Assembly (NCBI RefSeq): GCF_039023475.1 | Contig: NZ_JBCHVB010000003.1 | Location: 1 to 64,000, forward strand | Reading direction: 5' to 3' | Source: Erwinia sp039023475 | GTDB lineage: Bacteria; Pseudomonadota; Gammaproteobacteria; Enterobacterales; Enterobacteriaceae | Length of the DNA: 64,000 nt | Made by a program: the position numbers and the translations under genes | Shown: piece by piece, positions 17,411 through 25,520 of the stretch | How the letters are laid out: each line of letters starts with the position of its first letter | Position numbering within the stretch: position 1 is the stretch's first letter | The notes under the pieces: model-generated | The model's database searches: none | The model's input: the letters and a program-made list of their open reading frames with translations, nothing else | Told to the model about the DNA's origin: nothing

Positions 17411-18388
17411 GTCTCTTATAATCCTTTATTTGCTAACACGTTAAATGAGAATTGTTTTTCTGACCTTAAGTGTTGCTTATTATGATGGCAGGAATTAATT
17501 TCCTTATTCGTATCTGTTACGTGAGGCAATAACAGAGAGCCTTAGTGAGGTTGAGGTATTCTTTCTTCATTTTTTTCAAAGCGTTTAACTTCTTTAAAGT
17601 CATGAATGCCTGAATATAAATAATAAAGCGAGACTTCCAGGGTGGTAATAAAATTCAGGCTCCCGTTGAGGATTAATTTAACAAAAAGTGCGCATAATGA
17701 ATATATGCCAGGCTGAATATAGATATATTCAAATGACCTGATGGGTTAAGAAATAGAGGGTGTCGACAATGATAATCTTTATTCTATTAACAGTTTCCTT
17801 ATAATTAACGTAAAGGCAATTGTCAGATAAGATTAAATTTACAGTCGGGTACTTATCTTTACTTTGATGAGGGGGGGAATGCAAACAAGAGGGCACTTTT
17901 TACCAAAGCGATACGCGTTTTCGCACATTTAAGTATGATATTCGTAAGTGTGCGATATTGACCGGAGGTCGATTAACATCGAGAGGCACGATAAATGTGA
18001 GGTTTTAAGCGTTAAAACTGACGTCTTTAAGGTGATTTGTAAAGACATCAGACAGAGAAAACGCCCGTCATCCTGATAGTCACAGGTGACCCTACTTCTG
18101 CAGATTAGCCACAGGGTAAGAAGGCGCCTACAGATTGTGGTGCTCTACTAAAAAATCTGTTTCCTTTCGACTGAAAAAATCGTTTTGCCTTAGCGCTGAG
18201 AAATGCAAAGCGAGGCGGTGAAGAACCTTCATTTTTTATATGCTGACAAAGCACATAATGTGCGCCGGTGGGTGCCCTGAACGGGTTACTCCTGCGTTAA
18301 TTGCGCTGAATCAAGATCTGCGGTTTTGCCTGCCACTACTGTAAAGCCACGTAAATCAAAGTGCATATTTTCAGACAGGAGCAGGACT
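17411..18388. other. Gene-poor control region upstream of the fimbrial operon
   Basis: Nearly 1 kb of AT-rich DNA lies between the pilin gene and the small membrane-protein gene. I found no supported gene; the short frames (10-17 codons, e.g. from 17880) lack support. A hairpin-like inverted repeat CGCACA / TGTGCG is at 17922-17927 and 17949-17954. The length suggests room for several regulators or an upstream promoter, but no known operator can be named. Confidence 0.5.
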
Positions 18389-18490
18389 ATGTCACCGAAA
18401 CTCTTTATCGGCTTTATTTTACTGGTCTGGCTAGGCTGGGTAGGCTTTGCCGGCTCATTTTACGTGCATACCTACGCGCTGTTCAGCTGA
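18389..18490 (+). CDS. 33-residue single-pass membrane protein (small ORF)
   Basis: A short gene starting at ATG 18389, with AGGAGC 6 bases upstream, encoding 33 residues. A short basic head (MSPK) is followed by one hydrophobic helix (LFIGFILLVWLGWVGFAG) rich in Trp and Gly, and a short tail ending YALFS. A strong hairpin terminator follows 30 bases after the stop. The ribosome-binding site, helix, termination and position between two unrelated units support a real small protein. I recognise no named E. coli small protein in it. Such proteins often bind larger membrane complexes; the role here is unknown. Confidence 0.65.
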   Translation: MSPKLFIGFILLVWLGWVGFAGSFYVHTYALFS

Positions 18491-18520
18491 GTACCCTCCC
18501 GGTTACACAAGGCGACGAAA

Positions 18521-18557
18521 AGGCTGCCCGCAATAGCCTCTATGGGCAGCCTTTTTT
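18521..18557. terminator. Bidirectional terminator between the small ORF and yfdC
   Basis: A 9-bp perfect stem AGGCTGCCC / GGGCAGCCT is flanked by four A residues on the left and six T residues on the right. It can end transcription of the small ORF on the plus strand and of yfdC on the minus strand. Confidence 0.85.
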
Positions 18558-18579
18558 ACATACCGCACTATCAAGTCGC

Positions 18580-19512
18580 TCAGCCTTCCACCGACTTCTC
18601 TTTTTTCAGCCGCTCTTTCTCCTTTTCCTTCGCTTTTGCCTTCGCTTCCGCTTTGGCTTTCGTGCTCATATCATTACGGATCTGGGCGTGACTGATTAAG
18701 GCGAAGATAAATGTCCCGCCAATGATATTGCCCGCGAGGGTGGGTAGGGCGAACGGCCAGAAAAATTCGTGCCAGCTGATGATGCCCCTAAAGACCAGGT
18801 AGAGGATCTCGACCGAGCCGACCACGATATGCGTCAAATCACCGACCGCTACCAGCCAGGTCATCAGAACAATCACCCAGATTTTTGCCGCGCCAGAAGA
18901 AGGAAACATCCAGACCATAGTGGCGATAATCCAGCCGGATATGATGGCGTTCGCAAACATCGCTGCCGGAGGCTTTTCCATCACCTTTTCGCTGATGGTC
19001 ACGAAGGCTTCCTGCGTGGCAGCATCAAAGATTGGCATATGCGTAAAGGCAAGAGAAGCCATAGCTGTGCCAATAAGGTTACCCAGCAGTACCAGCCCCC
19101 AAAGACGAAACAGCAGCAAAAAATTGCTACCGGTAGGCTTGTGCATGATCGGCAGCACGGCGGTCACGGTATTTTCGGTAAACAGCTGCTGCCTTGCCAT
19201 GATGACAATAATAAAGCCAAAGGTATAACCCAGGTTTTCCAGTAAAAAAGCGCCGGGTACGCCGTCAAGGTGCGCAAGTAATATGCCCTTGGCCATCAGT
19301 GAGGCGCCCATAGAAAGTCCGGCAGCTATCGCGGAAAAAAGCAGCGCCATAGCATCACGTTCTAATTCCTTCTCGCCATCCTGGCGGATATGCTCATGGA
19401 TGGCCGCGGCACGCGAAGGAAGAACCTCCTCATCAACTTCAATCTCCTCTCCCTGTTCGCTCTCTTCACTTTCTACTTCTTCCTTTTCTTCTTTATTATT
19501 AATTTCGCTCAC
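18580..19512 (-). CDS. yfdC: YfdC, formate/nitrite transporter-family membrane protein
   Basis: A 310-residue inner-membrane protein of the FNT family, which includes FocA and NirC; the E. coli orthologue YfdC has no settled substrate. Six or so membrane helices lie between about residues 55 and 285, for example GYTFGFIIVIMARQQLFTENT (the FNT loop region) and GDLTHIVVGSVEILYLVF. The ends are unusual: the first 45 residues are very acidic (runs of E), and the C-terminal tail alternates Lys, Ala and Glu (about 285-310). The position near argW and mlaA matches E. coli, but ccm and fimbrial genes now flank it. Confidence 0.9.
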   Translation of the reverse strand: MSEINNKEEKEEVESEESEQGEEIEVDEEVLPSRAAAIHEHIRQDGEKELERDAMALLFSAIAAGLSMGASLMAKGILLAHLDGVPGAFLLENLGYTFGFIIVIMARQQLFTENTVTAVLPIMHKPTGSNFLLLFRLWGLVLLGNLIGTAMASLAFTHMPIFDAATQEAFVTISEKVMEKPPAAMFANAIISGWIIATMVWMFPSSGAAKIWVIVLMTWLVAVGDLTHIVVGSVEILYLVFRGIISWHEFFWPFALPTLAGNIIGGTFIFALISHAQIRNDMSTKAKAEAKAKAKEKEKERLKKEKSVEG

Positions 19513-19760
19513 GATTTCGTCCTTTTCCCAGTTGGTAATATCACCCTTAAAGCGTAGCGGGTTTCCGCTTTTACGGAGTGTCCGCTGCTTTCAGAATAAA
19601 AGTAACAAAGCTTTAACGAGACGGTTTTTTTCACCGAATCATTGATCTTAACGGGCATAATGCTGGCCGGCAAACGCGTTACCCGACGCCATCGGGCTGC
19701 GAAGAGATGATTCCCTGTGGTACTATTTCACCCATCATTAACAAGCGCGACCTTAAGCAG

Positions 19761-20378
19761 ATGCTGGTAGTTAACAATCTGAGCTGCGTCCGTGACGAGC
19801 GCATTCTCTTCAGCGATCTCAGTTTTACCGTTTCACCCGGTGATATTGTGCAGATCGAAGGGGCTAACGGAGCGGGTAAAACATCGCTGTTACGTATTCT
19901 CTCCGGGCTGAGTCGCGCAGAGCAGGGGGAGGTAAGCTGGCATGCTCAACCCATTCGCCAGCAGCGGGAGCGTTATCAGTCAGACCTGCTCTATCTCGGG
20001 CATCAGCCGGGGGTGAAGGCTGTGCTGAGTGCCCTTGAAAACCTGCATTTCTATCACCCGACGCATGCCACCGACGCGCTTTTCCAGGCGCTGGAAGAGG
20101 TGGACCTGATGGGATATGAGGACGTGGCGGTAGCGCAGCTTTCGGCGGGCCAGCAGCGTCGCGTGGCGCTGGCCCGGCTGTGGCTGAGTCAATCTCCACT
20201 CTGGATCCTTGATGAACCCCTTACCGCTATTGATCTTTCAGGCGTGGAAAAGCTGATGAAACTATTCTCCCGCCATGCGCAGCAGGGTGGGTCAGTCATA
20301 CTGACAACGCATCAGCCGCTGCCAGCCTCACCGAGCCGGATTCGAAAGCTTCGTCTTACCGCGTCGGAGGGAGGCTGA
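19761..20378 (+). CDS. ccmA: CcmA, heme exporter ATPase
   Basis: The ATP-binding subunit of CcmAB, which releases holo-CcmE from CcmC during cytochrome c maturation. The Walker A loop is GANGAGKT (residues 34-41), the ABC signature LSAGQQRR, Walker B LWILDEP and the switch His in TTHQP. I chose the ATG at 19761 (205 residues): MLVVNNLSCVRDER aligns with the start of E. coli CcmA (207 residues). An in-frame ATG at 19707 would add 18 unlikely residues. First gene of the ccm operon; its TGA shares a base with the ccmB start. Confidence 0.93.
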   Translation: MLVVNNLSCVRDERILFSDLSFTVSPGDIVQIEGANGAGKTSLLRILSGLSRAEQGEVSWHAQPIRQQRERYQSDLLYLGHQPGVKAVLSALENLHFYHPTHATDALFQALEEVDLMGYEDVAVAQLSAGQQRRVALARLWLSQSPLWILDEPLTAIDLSGVEKLMKLFSRHAQQGGSVILTTHQPLPASPSRIRKLRLTASEGG

Positions 20379-21037
20379 TGTTCTGGCGGGTCCTTAAACG
20401 CGAACTGCGCATCGCCTTCAGAAGTCGCTCGGAAATTATTAATCCGCTGTGGTTTTTTCTGATCGTCATAACGCTTTTCCCGCTGGGCATCGGCCCGGAA
20501 CCTCTGCTGCTGGCCCGGATTGCGCCTGGCGTCGTCTGGGTTGCGGCGCTGCTCTCTTCGCTACTGGCGCTTGAGCGGCTGTTCCGTGACGACTTTCTCG
20601 ATGGGTCGCTGGAGCAGCTGCTGCTATTGCCCACGCCTTTACCGCTGACGGTTCTGGGGAAAGTGGCCGCTCACTGGGTGATTACCGGCCTGCCGCTGCT
20701 TTTACTCTCTCCTCTGGCGGCGCTGCTGCTGTCGCTGGATATGAATGGCTGGCGCGCCGTCGCGCTGACGCTGCTGCTCGGTACGCCGACGCTCAGTTTC
20801 CTCGGGGCGATTGGCGTTGGATTAACCGTGGGGCTGCGCCGCGGCGGCGTGCTGCTGAGCCTGCTGGTGCTGCCGCTGGCCGTGCCGGTACTGATCTTTG
20901 CCAGCGCGGCGATTGAGGCGGCGGGACAGGGCCTGCCGATTGATGGCTATCTTGCCATCCTCGGGGCGATGCTGGCAGGCAGCGCGACGCTGGCACCTTT
21001 CGCCACGGCGGCGGCACTGCGGATCAGCGTGCACTAA
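20378..21037 (+). CDS. ccmB: CcmB, heme exporter membrane subunit
   Basis: A 219-residue protein with about six membrane helices and the CcmB features RSRSEIINPLWFFLIV and LERLFRDDFLDGSLEQLLL. It pairs with CcmA as the ABC-type complex needed to free heme-loaded CcmE. The length matches E. coli CcmB. The start overlaps the ccmA stop by one base. The gap of 42 bases to ccmC is the widest in the operon. Confidence 0.95.
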   Translation: MFWRVLKRELRIAFRSRSEIINPLWFFLIVITLFPLGIGPEPLLLARIAPGVVWVAALLSSLLALERLFRDDFLDGSLEQLLLLPTPLPLTVLGKVAAHWVITGLPLLLLSPLAALLLSLDMNGWRAVALTLLLGTPTLSFLGAIGVGLTVGLRRGGVLLSLLVLPLAVPVLIFASAAIEAAGQGLPIDGYLAILGAMLAGSATLAPFATAAALRISVH

Positions 21038-21079
21038 TAAAATAATCTTTAACGGACAACGGACGTTTTCTCTTTTACT

Positions 21080-21838
21080 GTGAGCAAAATAACAATGTGG
21101 AAATGGTTACACCAGATGGCCAGGCCTGACCGGCTTTACCGGTTATGTGGCCGCCTGCTGCCCTGGTTTGCAATATCCGGCGTTGCGACGCTTTCTCTTG
21201 GCTGGATTTGGGGCTTTGGGTTTGCACCCGCCGACTATCAGCAGGGCGACAGTTACCGCATCATCTATATACATGTTCCTGCGGCAATGTGGTCGATGGG
21301 CATTTACGCCTCAATGGCGATTGCGGCCTTTATCGGTCTGGTCTGGCAGTGGAAAATGGCAGATTTAGCCGCCGCCGCGATGGCGCCCGTCGGCGCGGTC
21401 TTTACCTTTATCGCGCTGGTGACCGGCGCAGCCTGGGGTAAGCCGATGTGGGGAACCTGGTGGATTTGGGACGCCCGGCTCACCTCTGAACTGGTTCTGC
21501 TGTTTCTCTATATGGGCACTATCGCCCTCTATAACGCCTTTGACGACCGGCGGATGGCGGGCAGGGCGGCGGGCATACTGATCCTTGTCGGCGTGGTCAA
21601 TCTGCCGATCATTCACTATTCGGTACAGTGGTGGAATACGCTGCATCAGGGCTCCTCCGGTATGCTTCAGCAGGCTATCGCCCCCAGCATGCGCACCCCG
21701 CTGCGCTGGTCGATCCTCGGCTATCTTCTGGTCTTTATCTCCCTGACGCTGATGCGGCTACGCAATCTGCTGCTCTTTACCGAGCGTAATCGTCCCTGGG
21801 TAGCTGAAGTTGTTGCCAGGGGAGGACGTGACTCATGA
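21080..21838 (+). CDS. ccmC: CcmC, heme handler that loads CcmE
   Basis: A 252-residue six-helix protein that places heme on CcmE in the periplasm. The Trp-rich WWD-type motif is GTWWIWDARLTSE (around residues 120-132), with heme-coordinating His candidates in YIHVPAAMWSMGIY and NLPIIHYSVQWWN on either side. The length fits the family (about 245). The start codon is GTG at 21080. An in-frame ATG at 21095 (MWKWLHQMARPDRLYRLCG) matches the E. coli start region and could be the true start. The stop overlaps ccmD. Confidence 0.93.
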   Translation: MSKITMWKWLHQMARPDRLYRLCGRLLPWFAISGVATLSLGWIWGFGFAPADYQQGDSYRIIYIHVPAAMWSMGIYASMAIAAFIGLVWQWKMADLAAAAMAPVGAVFTFIALVTGAAWGKPMWGTWWIWDARLTSELVLLFLYMGTIALYNAFDDRRMAGRAAGILILVGVVNLPIIHYSVQWWNTLHQGSSGMLQQAIAPSMRTPLRWSILGYLLVFISLTLMRLRNLLLFTERNRPWVAEVVARGGRDS

Positions 21839-22068
21839 CATCCGCATTCGCTTCATGGCCGGCATTCTTCGCAATGGGAGGCTACGCCTTTTACGTCTGG
21901 CTGGCGGTGGCCTGCACCCTGATTTCGCTGGGCGGGCTGGTGACACACACGCTGATACAGCGAGGCCGGCTAATGACAGAGATCCGCCAGCGTCGGGCGA
22001 GGGAGCGCCGCATACGTGCGGCAAAAAGTAAAAAAGCCGTCGGTGAAGTAACAGGAGAACAGCAGTGA
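21835..22068 (+). CDS. ccmD: CcmD, small heme-exporter accessory protein
   Basis: A 77-residue protein with one membrane helix (YAFYVWLAVACTLISLGGLV, about 20-40) and a basic cytoplasmic tail (RQRRARERRIRAAKSKK). It stabilises the CcmC-CcmE complex. The GGYAFYVWLA motif is typical of CcmD. The start overlaps ccmC (ATGA) and the stop overlaps ccmE. Confidence 0.93.
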   Translation: MTSAFASWPAFFAMGGYAFYVWLAVACTLISLGGLVTHTLIQRGRLMTEIRQRRARERRIRAAKSKKAVGEVTGEQQ

Positions 22069-22556
22069 ATAGCCGTCGTAAAAAACGTCTCATCGTGGCG
22101 ATTGCGATAGTGGCTGGCCTCGGTCTGGCCACCTCGCTGGTGATGTACGCACTGCGTGCCAACATCGACCTTTTCTATACGCCGGGTGAAATCATCAATG
22201 GCAAAGGGGAAAACCATGCAAAACCGGAGCCGGGCCAGCGTCTGCGCGTGGGGGGCATGGTAATGCCGGGCAGCGTCAGGCGCGACCCGAATACGCTTCA
22301 GGTTTCCTTTAAGCTTTACGATCTTAACGGCGTGGTGAGCGTCACCTATCAGGGCATTCTTCCCGACCTGTTCCGTGAAGGGCAGGGCGTCGTGGCTCAG
22401 GGCGTGCTGGAAACACGTAACCTGATCCATGCGAAGGAAGTGCTGGCCAAACATGACGAAAAATATACGCCGCCCGAGATTGAGGATGCGATGAAAACAA
22501 ATCATAAGGAAGAGGGGACGGCATGGCCGGACGCCTCGCGGAGAGATCGGTCATGA
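22065..22556 (+). CDS. ccmE: CcmE, periplasmic heme chaperone
   Basis: A 163-residue membrane-anchored protein (basic head NSRRKKR, helix about 9-29) with an OB-fold domain. The covalent heme-binding His is H130 in AKHDEKYTPPE, the conserved HxxxY element. RVGGMVMPGSVRRDP and VSVTYQGILPDLFREGQGVVAQG are strong family matches. It takes heme from CcmC and passes it to CcmF/H. The start overlaps the ccmD stop (GTGA); its end overlaps ccmF. Confidence 0.95.
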   Translation: MNSRRKKRLIVAIAIVAGLGLATSLVMYALRANIDLFYTPGEIINGKGENHAKPEPGQRLRVGGMVMPGSVRRDPNTLQVSFKLYDLNGVVSVTYQGILPDLFREGQGVVAQGVLETRNLIHAKEVLAKHDEKYTPPEIEDAMKTNHKEEGTAWPDASRRDRS

Positions 22557-24508
22557 TGCCGGAGATTGGCAGCTTTCTGCTCTGCCTGGGCCTGGCGATT
22601 TCGCTGCTGTTAAGCGTTTATCCGCTGTGGGGTGCCAGGCGTCAGGATGCGCGGTTAATGGGGCTGGCTCGTCCGCTCAGCTATGCCCTGTTTGGCTCAA
22701 TTGCTGGCGCATTCGCTCTGCTGGTTCATGCTTTTATCGTCAATGATTTCAGCGTGGCCTATGTGGCCGCGAACTCCAATACGCTGCTGCCGGTTTATTA
22801 TCGCGTCGCCGCCACGTGGGGGGCGCATGAAGGTTCACTGCTGCTCTGGCTGCTGCTGCTGAGCACCTGGACGCTGGCCGTCGCGCTGTTCAGCCGCAGG
22901 ATGCCGGCAGATGCCATTGCCCGCGTGCTGGCGGTGATGGGGATGATTAACCTCGGCTTCCTGCTGTTTATTACGCTGACGTCTAATCCCTTTACCCGCA
23001 CGCTGCCCGGTTTCCCGATCGAGGGCAGCGATCTCAACCCGATGCTGCAGGATATCGGACTGATCTTCCACCCGCCGCTGCTCTATATGGGCTACGTGGG
23101 CTTTTCGGTCGCCTTTGCATTCGCGATCGCTTCCCTGATGGCCGGACGGCTGGATACGGCCTGGGCGCGCTGGTCGCGCCCCTGGACGACCGCCGCCTGG
23201 GTTTTCCTGACTATCGGCATCGTTCTCGGCTCCGCCTGGGCCTACTACGAGCTGGGCTGGGGCGGCTGGTGGTTCTGGGACCCGGTTGAGAATGCTTCCC
23301 TTATGCCCTGGCTGGCCGGAACCGCGCTGATCCACTCGCTGGCGGTGACCGAAAAACGCGGCAGCTTTAAGGCGTGGACCGTCCTGCTGGCGATCGCTGC
23401 CTTTTCGCTCAGTCTGTTAGGCACCTTTCTGGTCCGTTCCGGGGTGCTGGTTTCCGTGCATGCGTTTGCTTCCGATCCTGCTCGCGGCATGTTTATTCTC
23501 GCCTTTTTGGTGATCGTTATCGGCAGTTCGTTACTGCTCTACGCTATCAAAGGCGGCAAAATTCGCAGCCGGGTACAGAATGAAGTCTGGTCGCGCGAAT
23601 CTTTTCTGCTCGGTAATAACGTTCTGCTGATTGCCGCCATGCTGGTGGTGCTGCTGGGAACGCTGCTGCCGCTGGTGCATAAGCAGCTGGGCCTGGGCAG
23701 TATCTCCATCGGCGAGCCTTTCTTTAATACGCTCTTCACCTGGCTGATGGCGCCGCTGGCGCTGATGTTAGGCGTGGGGCCGCTGGTACGCTGGCGGCGC
23801 GACGAGCCGCAGAAGCTATGGAAGCGCCTGGCGCTGGCGCTGGCTGGCACCCTGATCCTGTCGGTGAGCCTGCCGTGGCTGATGCAGGATCGCATTGAAG
23901 CGATGGCCGTTGTGGGCCTGCTGATGGCAATCTGGGTGATCTTCCTCACCCTGATGGAGCTGCACGAGCGCGCGACGCATCGCCACGGCTTTTTTACCGG
24001 GCTGAAGCACCTCTCCCGCAGCCACTGGGGTATGGTGCTGGGCCATCTCGGCGTGGCGGTCACCGTTATCGGTATCGCTTTCAGCCAGAATTACAGCGTT
24101 GAGCGTGACGTACGCATGCGGGCTGGCGATACGCTCGATATTCATAATTATCACTTCACCTTCCGGGACGTGCAGAATCTTCAGGGCCCGAACTTTGCCG
24201 GGGCCATCGGTATCATTGACGTTACCCGTAACGGCAAACATGAAGCGACGCTGCACGCCGAAAAGCGCTATTACAGCGTGGCGCACACCATGATGACCGA
24301 GGCGGCCATTGACGGCGGCATCAGCCGCGATCTTTACGCTGCGCTGGGCGAAGAGCTGGACAATAACGCCTGGGCCGTGCGGATTTACTATAAGCCTTTC
24401 GTTCGCTGGATCTGGTTTGGCGGCCTGTTTATGGCGCTTGGCGGCATCTTCTGCCTGCTCGATCCACGTTACCGTTCACGCAAAAAAGCGCACAGGGAGC
24501 TGGCATGA
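22553..24508 (+). CDS. ccmF: CcmF, cytochrome c heme lyase subunit
   Basis: A 651-residue multi-helix membrane protein that with CcmH attaches heme to apocytochromes. The WWD motif is GWGGWWFWDPVENASLMPW. Heme-ligand His candidates lie in ATWGAHEGSLLLW, near HPPLLYMGYVG and near LLPLVHKQLG. I placed the start at ATG 22553 (MMPEIGSFLLCL, as in E. coli), which overlaps the ccmE stop and has GGAGAG 7 bases upstream; an in-frame ATG at 22523 lies within ccmE. The stop overlaps ccmG. Confidence 0.95.
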   Translation: MMPEIGSFLLCLGLAISLLLSVYPLWGARRQDARLMGLARPLSYALFGSIAGAFALLVHAFIVNDFSVAYVAANSNTLLPVYYRVAATWGAHEGSLLLWLLLLSTWTLAVALFSRRMPADAIARVLAVMGMINLGFLLFITLTSNPFTRTLPGFPIEGSDLNPMLQDIGLIFHPPLLYMGYVGFSVAFAFAIASLMAGRLDTAWARWSRPWTTAAWVFLTIGIVLGSAWAYYELGWGGWWFWDPVENASLMPWLAGTALIHSLAVTEKRGSFKAWTVLLAIAAFSLSLLGTFLVRSGVLVSVHAFASDPARGMFILAFLVIVIGSSLLLYAIKGGKIRSRVQNEVWSRESFLLGNNVLLIAAMLVVLLGTLLPLVHKQLGLGSISIGEPFFNTLFTWLMAPLALMLGVGPLVRWRRDEPQKLWKRLALALAGTLILSVSLPWLMQDRIEAMAVVGLLMAIWVIFLTLMELHERATHRHGFFTGLKHLSRSHWGMVLGHLGVAVTVIGIAFSQNYSVERDVRMRAGDTLDIHNYHFTFRDVQNLQGPNFAGAIGIIDVTRNGKHEATLHAEKRYYSVAHTMMTEAAIDGGISRDLYAALGEELDNNAWAVRIYYKPFVRWIWFGGLFMALGGIFCLLDPRYRSRKKAHRELA

Positions 24509-25062
24509 ACAAGAAAATACTCTATATCCCGCTGGTGCTTTTCCTGCTGCTGGCGGCCGCGCTGATGTGGCAGCTGACGCGTAACGCGCACGGCGAGGAT
24601 CCAACGCTGCTGGAGTCCGCGTTAATCGGCAAGCCGGTGCCCGTTTTCAGGCTGGAGTCGCTTGAGCAGCCAGGGAAAATCTACGATCGCAGCGTGCTGG
24701 TGAGCGGTAAACCGATTTTGCTTAACGTCTGGGCGACCTGGTGCCCGACCTGCCGGGCGGAGCATCAGTATCTGAATACGCTGGCGACGGAAGGAATACG
24801 TGTGGTGGGGCTGAACTATAAGGACGATCGCAGTAAGGCGATCGGCTGGCTGAACACGCTGGGTAATCCTTATGCCCTGAGTCTTTATGATGGTAACGGC
24901 ATGCTGGGGCTGGATCTGGGCGTTTATGGCGCACCGGAAACCTTCCTGATTGATGGCCATGGGATCATTCGCTATCGCCACGCGGGTGACATGAATAATG
25001 AGGTCTGGAACCGGGAAGTGAAGCCGCTATGGGAAAAATACAGCAGGGAGGCTGGGGTATGA
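24505..25062 (+). CDS. ccmG: CcmG (DsbE), thiol-disulfide oxidoreductase
   Basis: A 185-residue membrane-anchored thioredoxin-fold protein (helix about 5-24). The active site is WATWCPTCRAEH with C80 and C83, the same residue numbers as in E. coli CcmG, and the cis-Pro loop is GAPETFLIDG. It reduces the heme-binding Cys pair of apocytochromes, directly or via CcmH. It overlaps ccmF at its start and ccmH at its end by ATGA. Confidence 0.95.
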   Translation: MNKKILYIPLVLFLLLAAALMWQLTRNAHGEDPTLLESALIGKPVPVFRLESLEQPGKIYDRSVLVSGKPILLNVWATWCPTCRAEHQYLNTLATEGIRVVGLNYKDDRSKAIGWLNTLGNPYALSLYDGNGMLGLDLGVYGAPETFLIDGHGIIRYRHAGDMNNEVWNREVKPLWEKYSREAGV

Positions 25063-25520
25063 CTCGCCTTATTATCATGCTGATTGCGCTGATGAGCTTC
25101 AGCGTACTGGCGGATAACATTGATACCTGGCACTTTACTTCCGCCGAACGTGAGCAGCAGTATCGCCATTTAACGCAGTCGCTGCGCTGCCCGAAGTGTC
25201 AGAACAACAGCATTGCGGACTCCAACTCAATGATTGCCGCCGATATGCGCCTGAAGGTGTATGAACTGCTGCAGGCCGGCCAGACTCCGGATCAGGTAAA
25301 GCACTACATGGTGGCGCGCTATGGCAACTTCGTGACCTATGAACCGCCGGTCATGGCCTCGACGCTGATCCTGTGGGCCGGTCCTGCGCTGTTTGTCATT
25401 GTTGGCGCGCTGGTTATTATCCTCAGAAGCCGCCGCCGTCAGCTTACCGTTGCCACACTGGACGATGACGAGCAACAGCGTTTAGCGGTGCTGCTTAAAA
25501 ATGACGGGAAACAATCATGA
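25059..25520 (+). CDS. ccmH: CcmH, apocytochrome thiol reductase subunit
   Basis: A 153-residue protein with a signal peptide ending FSVLA. The redox pair is LRCPKCQNN (C44, C47), and one C-terminal membrane helix (about 103-125) is followed by RSRRR. I took the ATG at 25059 overlapping the ccmG stop; a more upstream frame start is inside ccmG. In E. coli K-12, CcmH is about 350 residues and includes the TPR domain that is here a separate protein. The split form is common in other bacteria. Confidence 0.93.
   Translation: MTRLIIMLIALMSFSVLADNIDTWHFTSAEREQQYRHLTQSLRCPKCQNNSIADSNSMIAADMRLKVYELLQAGQTPDQVKHYMVARYGNFVTYEPPVMASTLILWAGPALFVIVGALVIILRSRRRQLTVATLDDDEQQRLAVLLKNDGKQS

Noticed and set aside
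17922..17954. Inverted repeat considered as a fim-type invertible switch
   Set aside because: Only 6-8 bp, with a 21-base gap and no recombinase gene nearby; too small to be an invertible promoter element.
18361..18699. 112-codon plus-strand frame overlapping the small membrane protein
   Set aside because: Runs through the terminator and into antisense of yfdC; the 33-codon frame at 18389 has the better ribosome site and composition.
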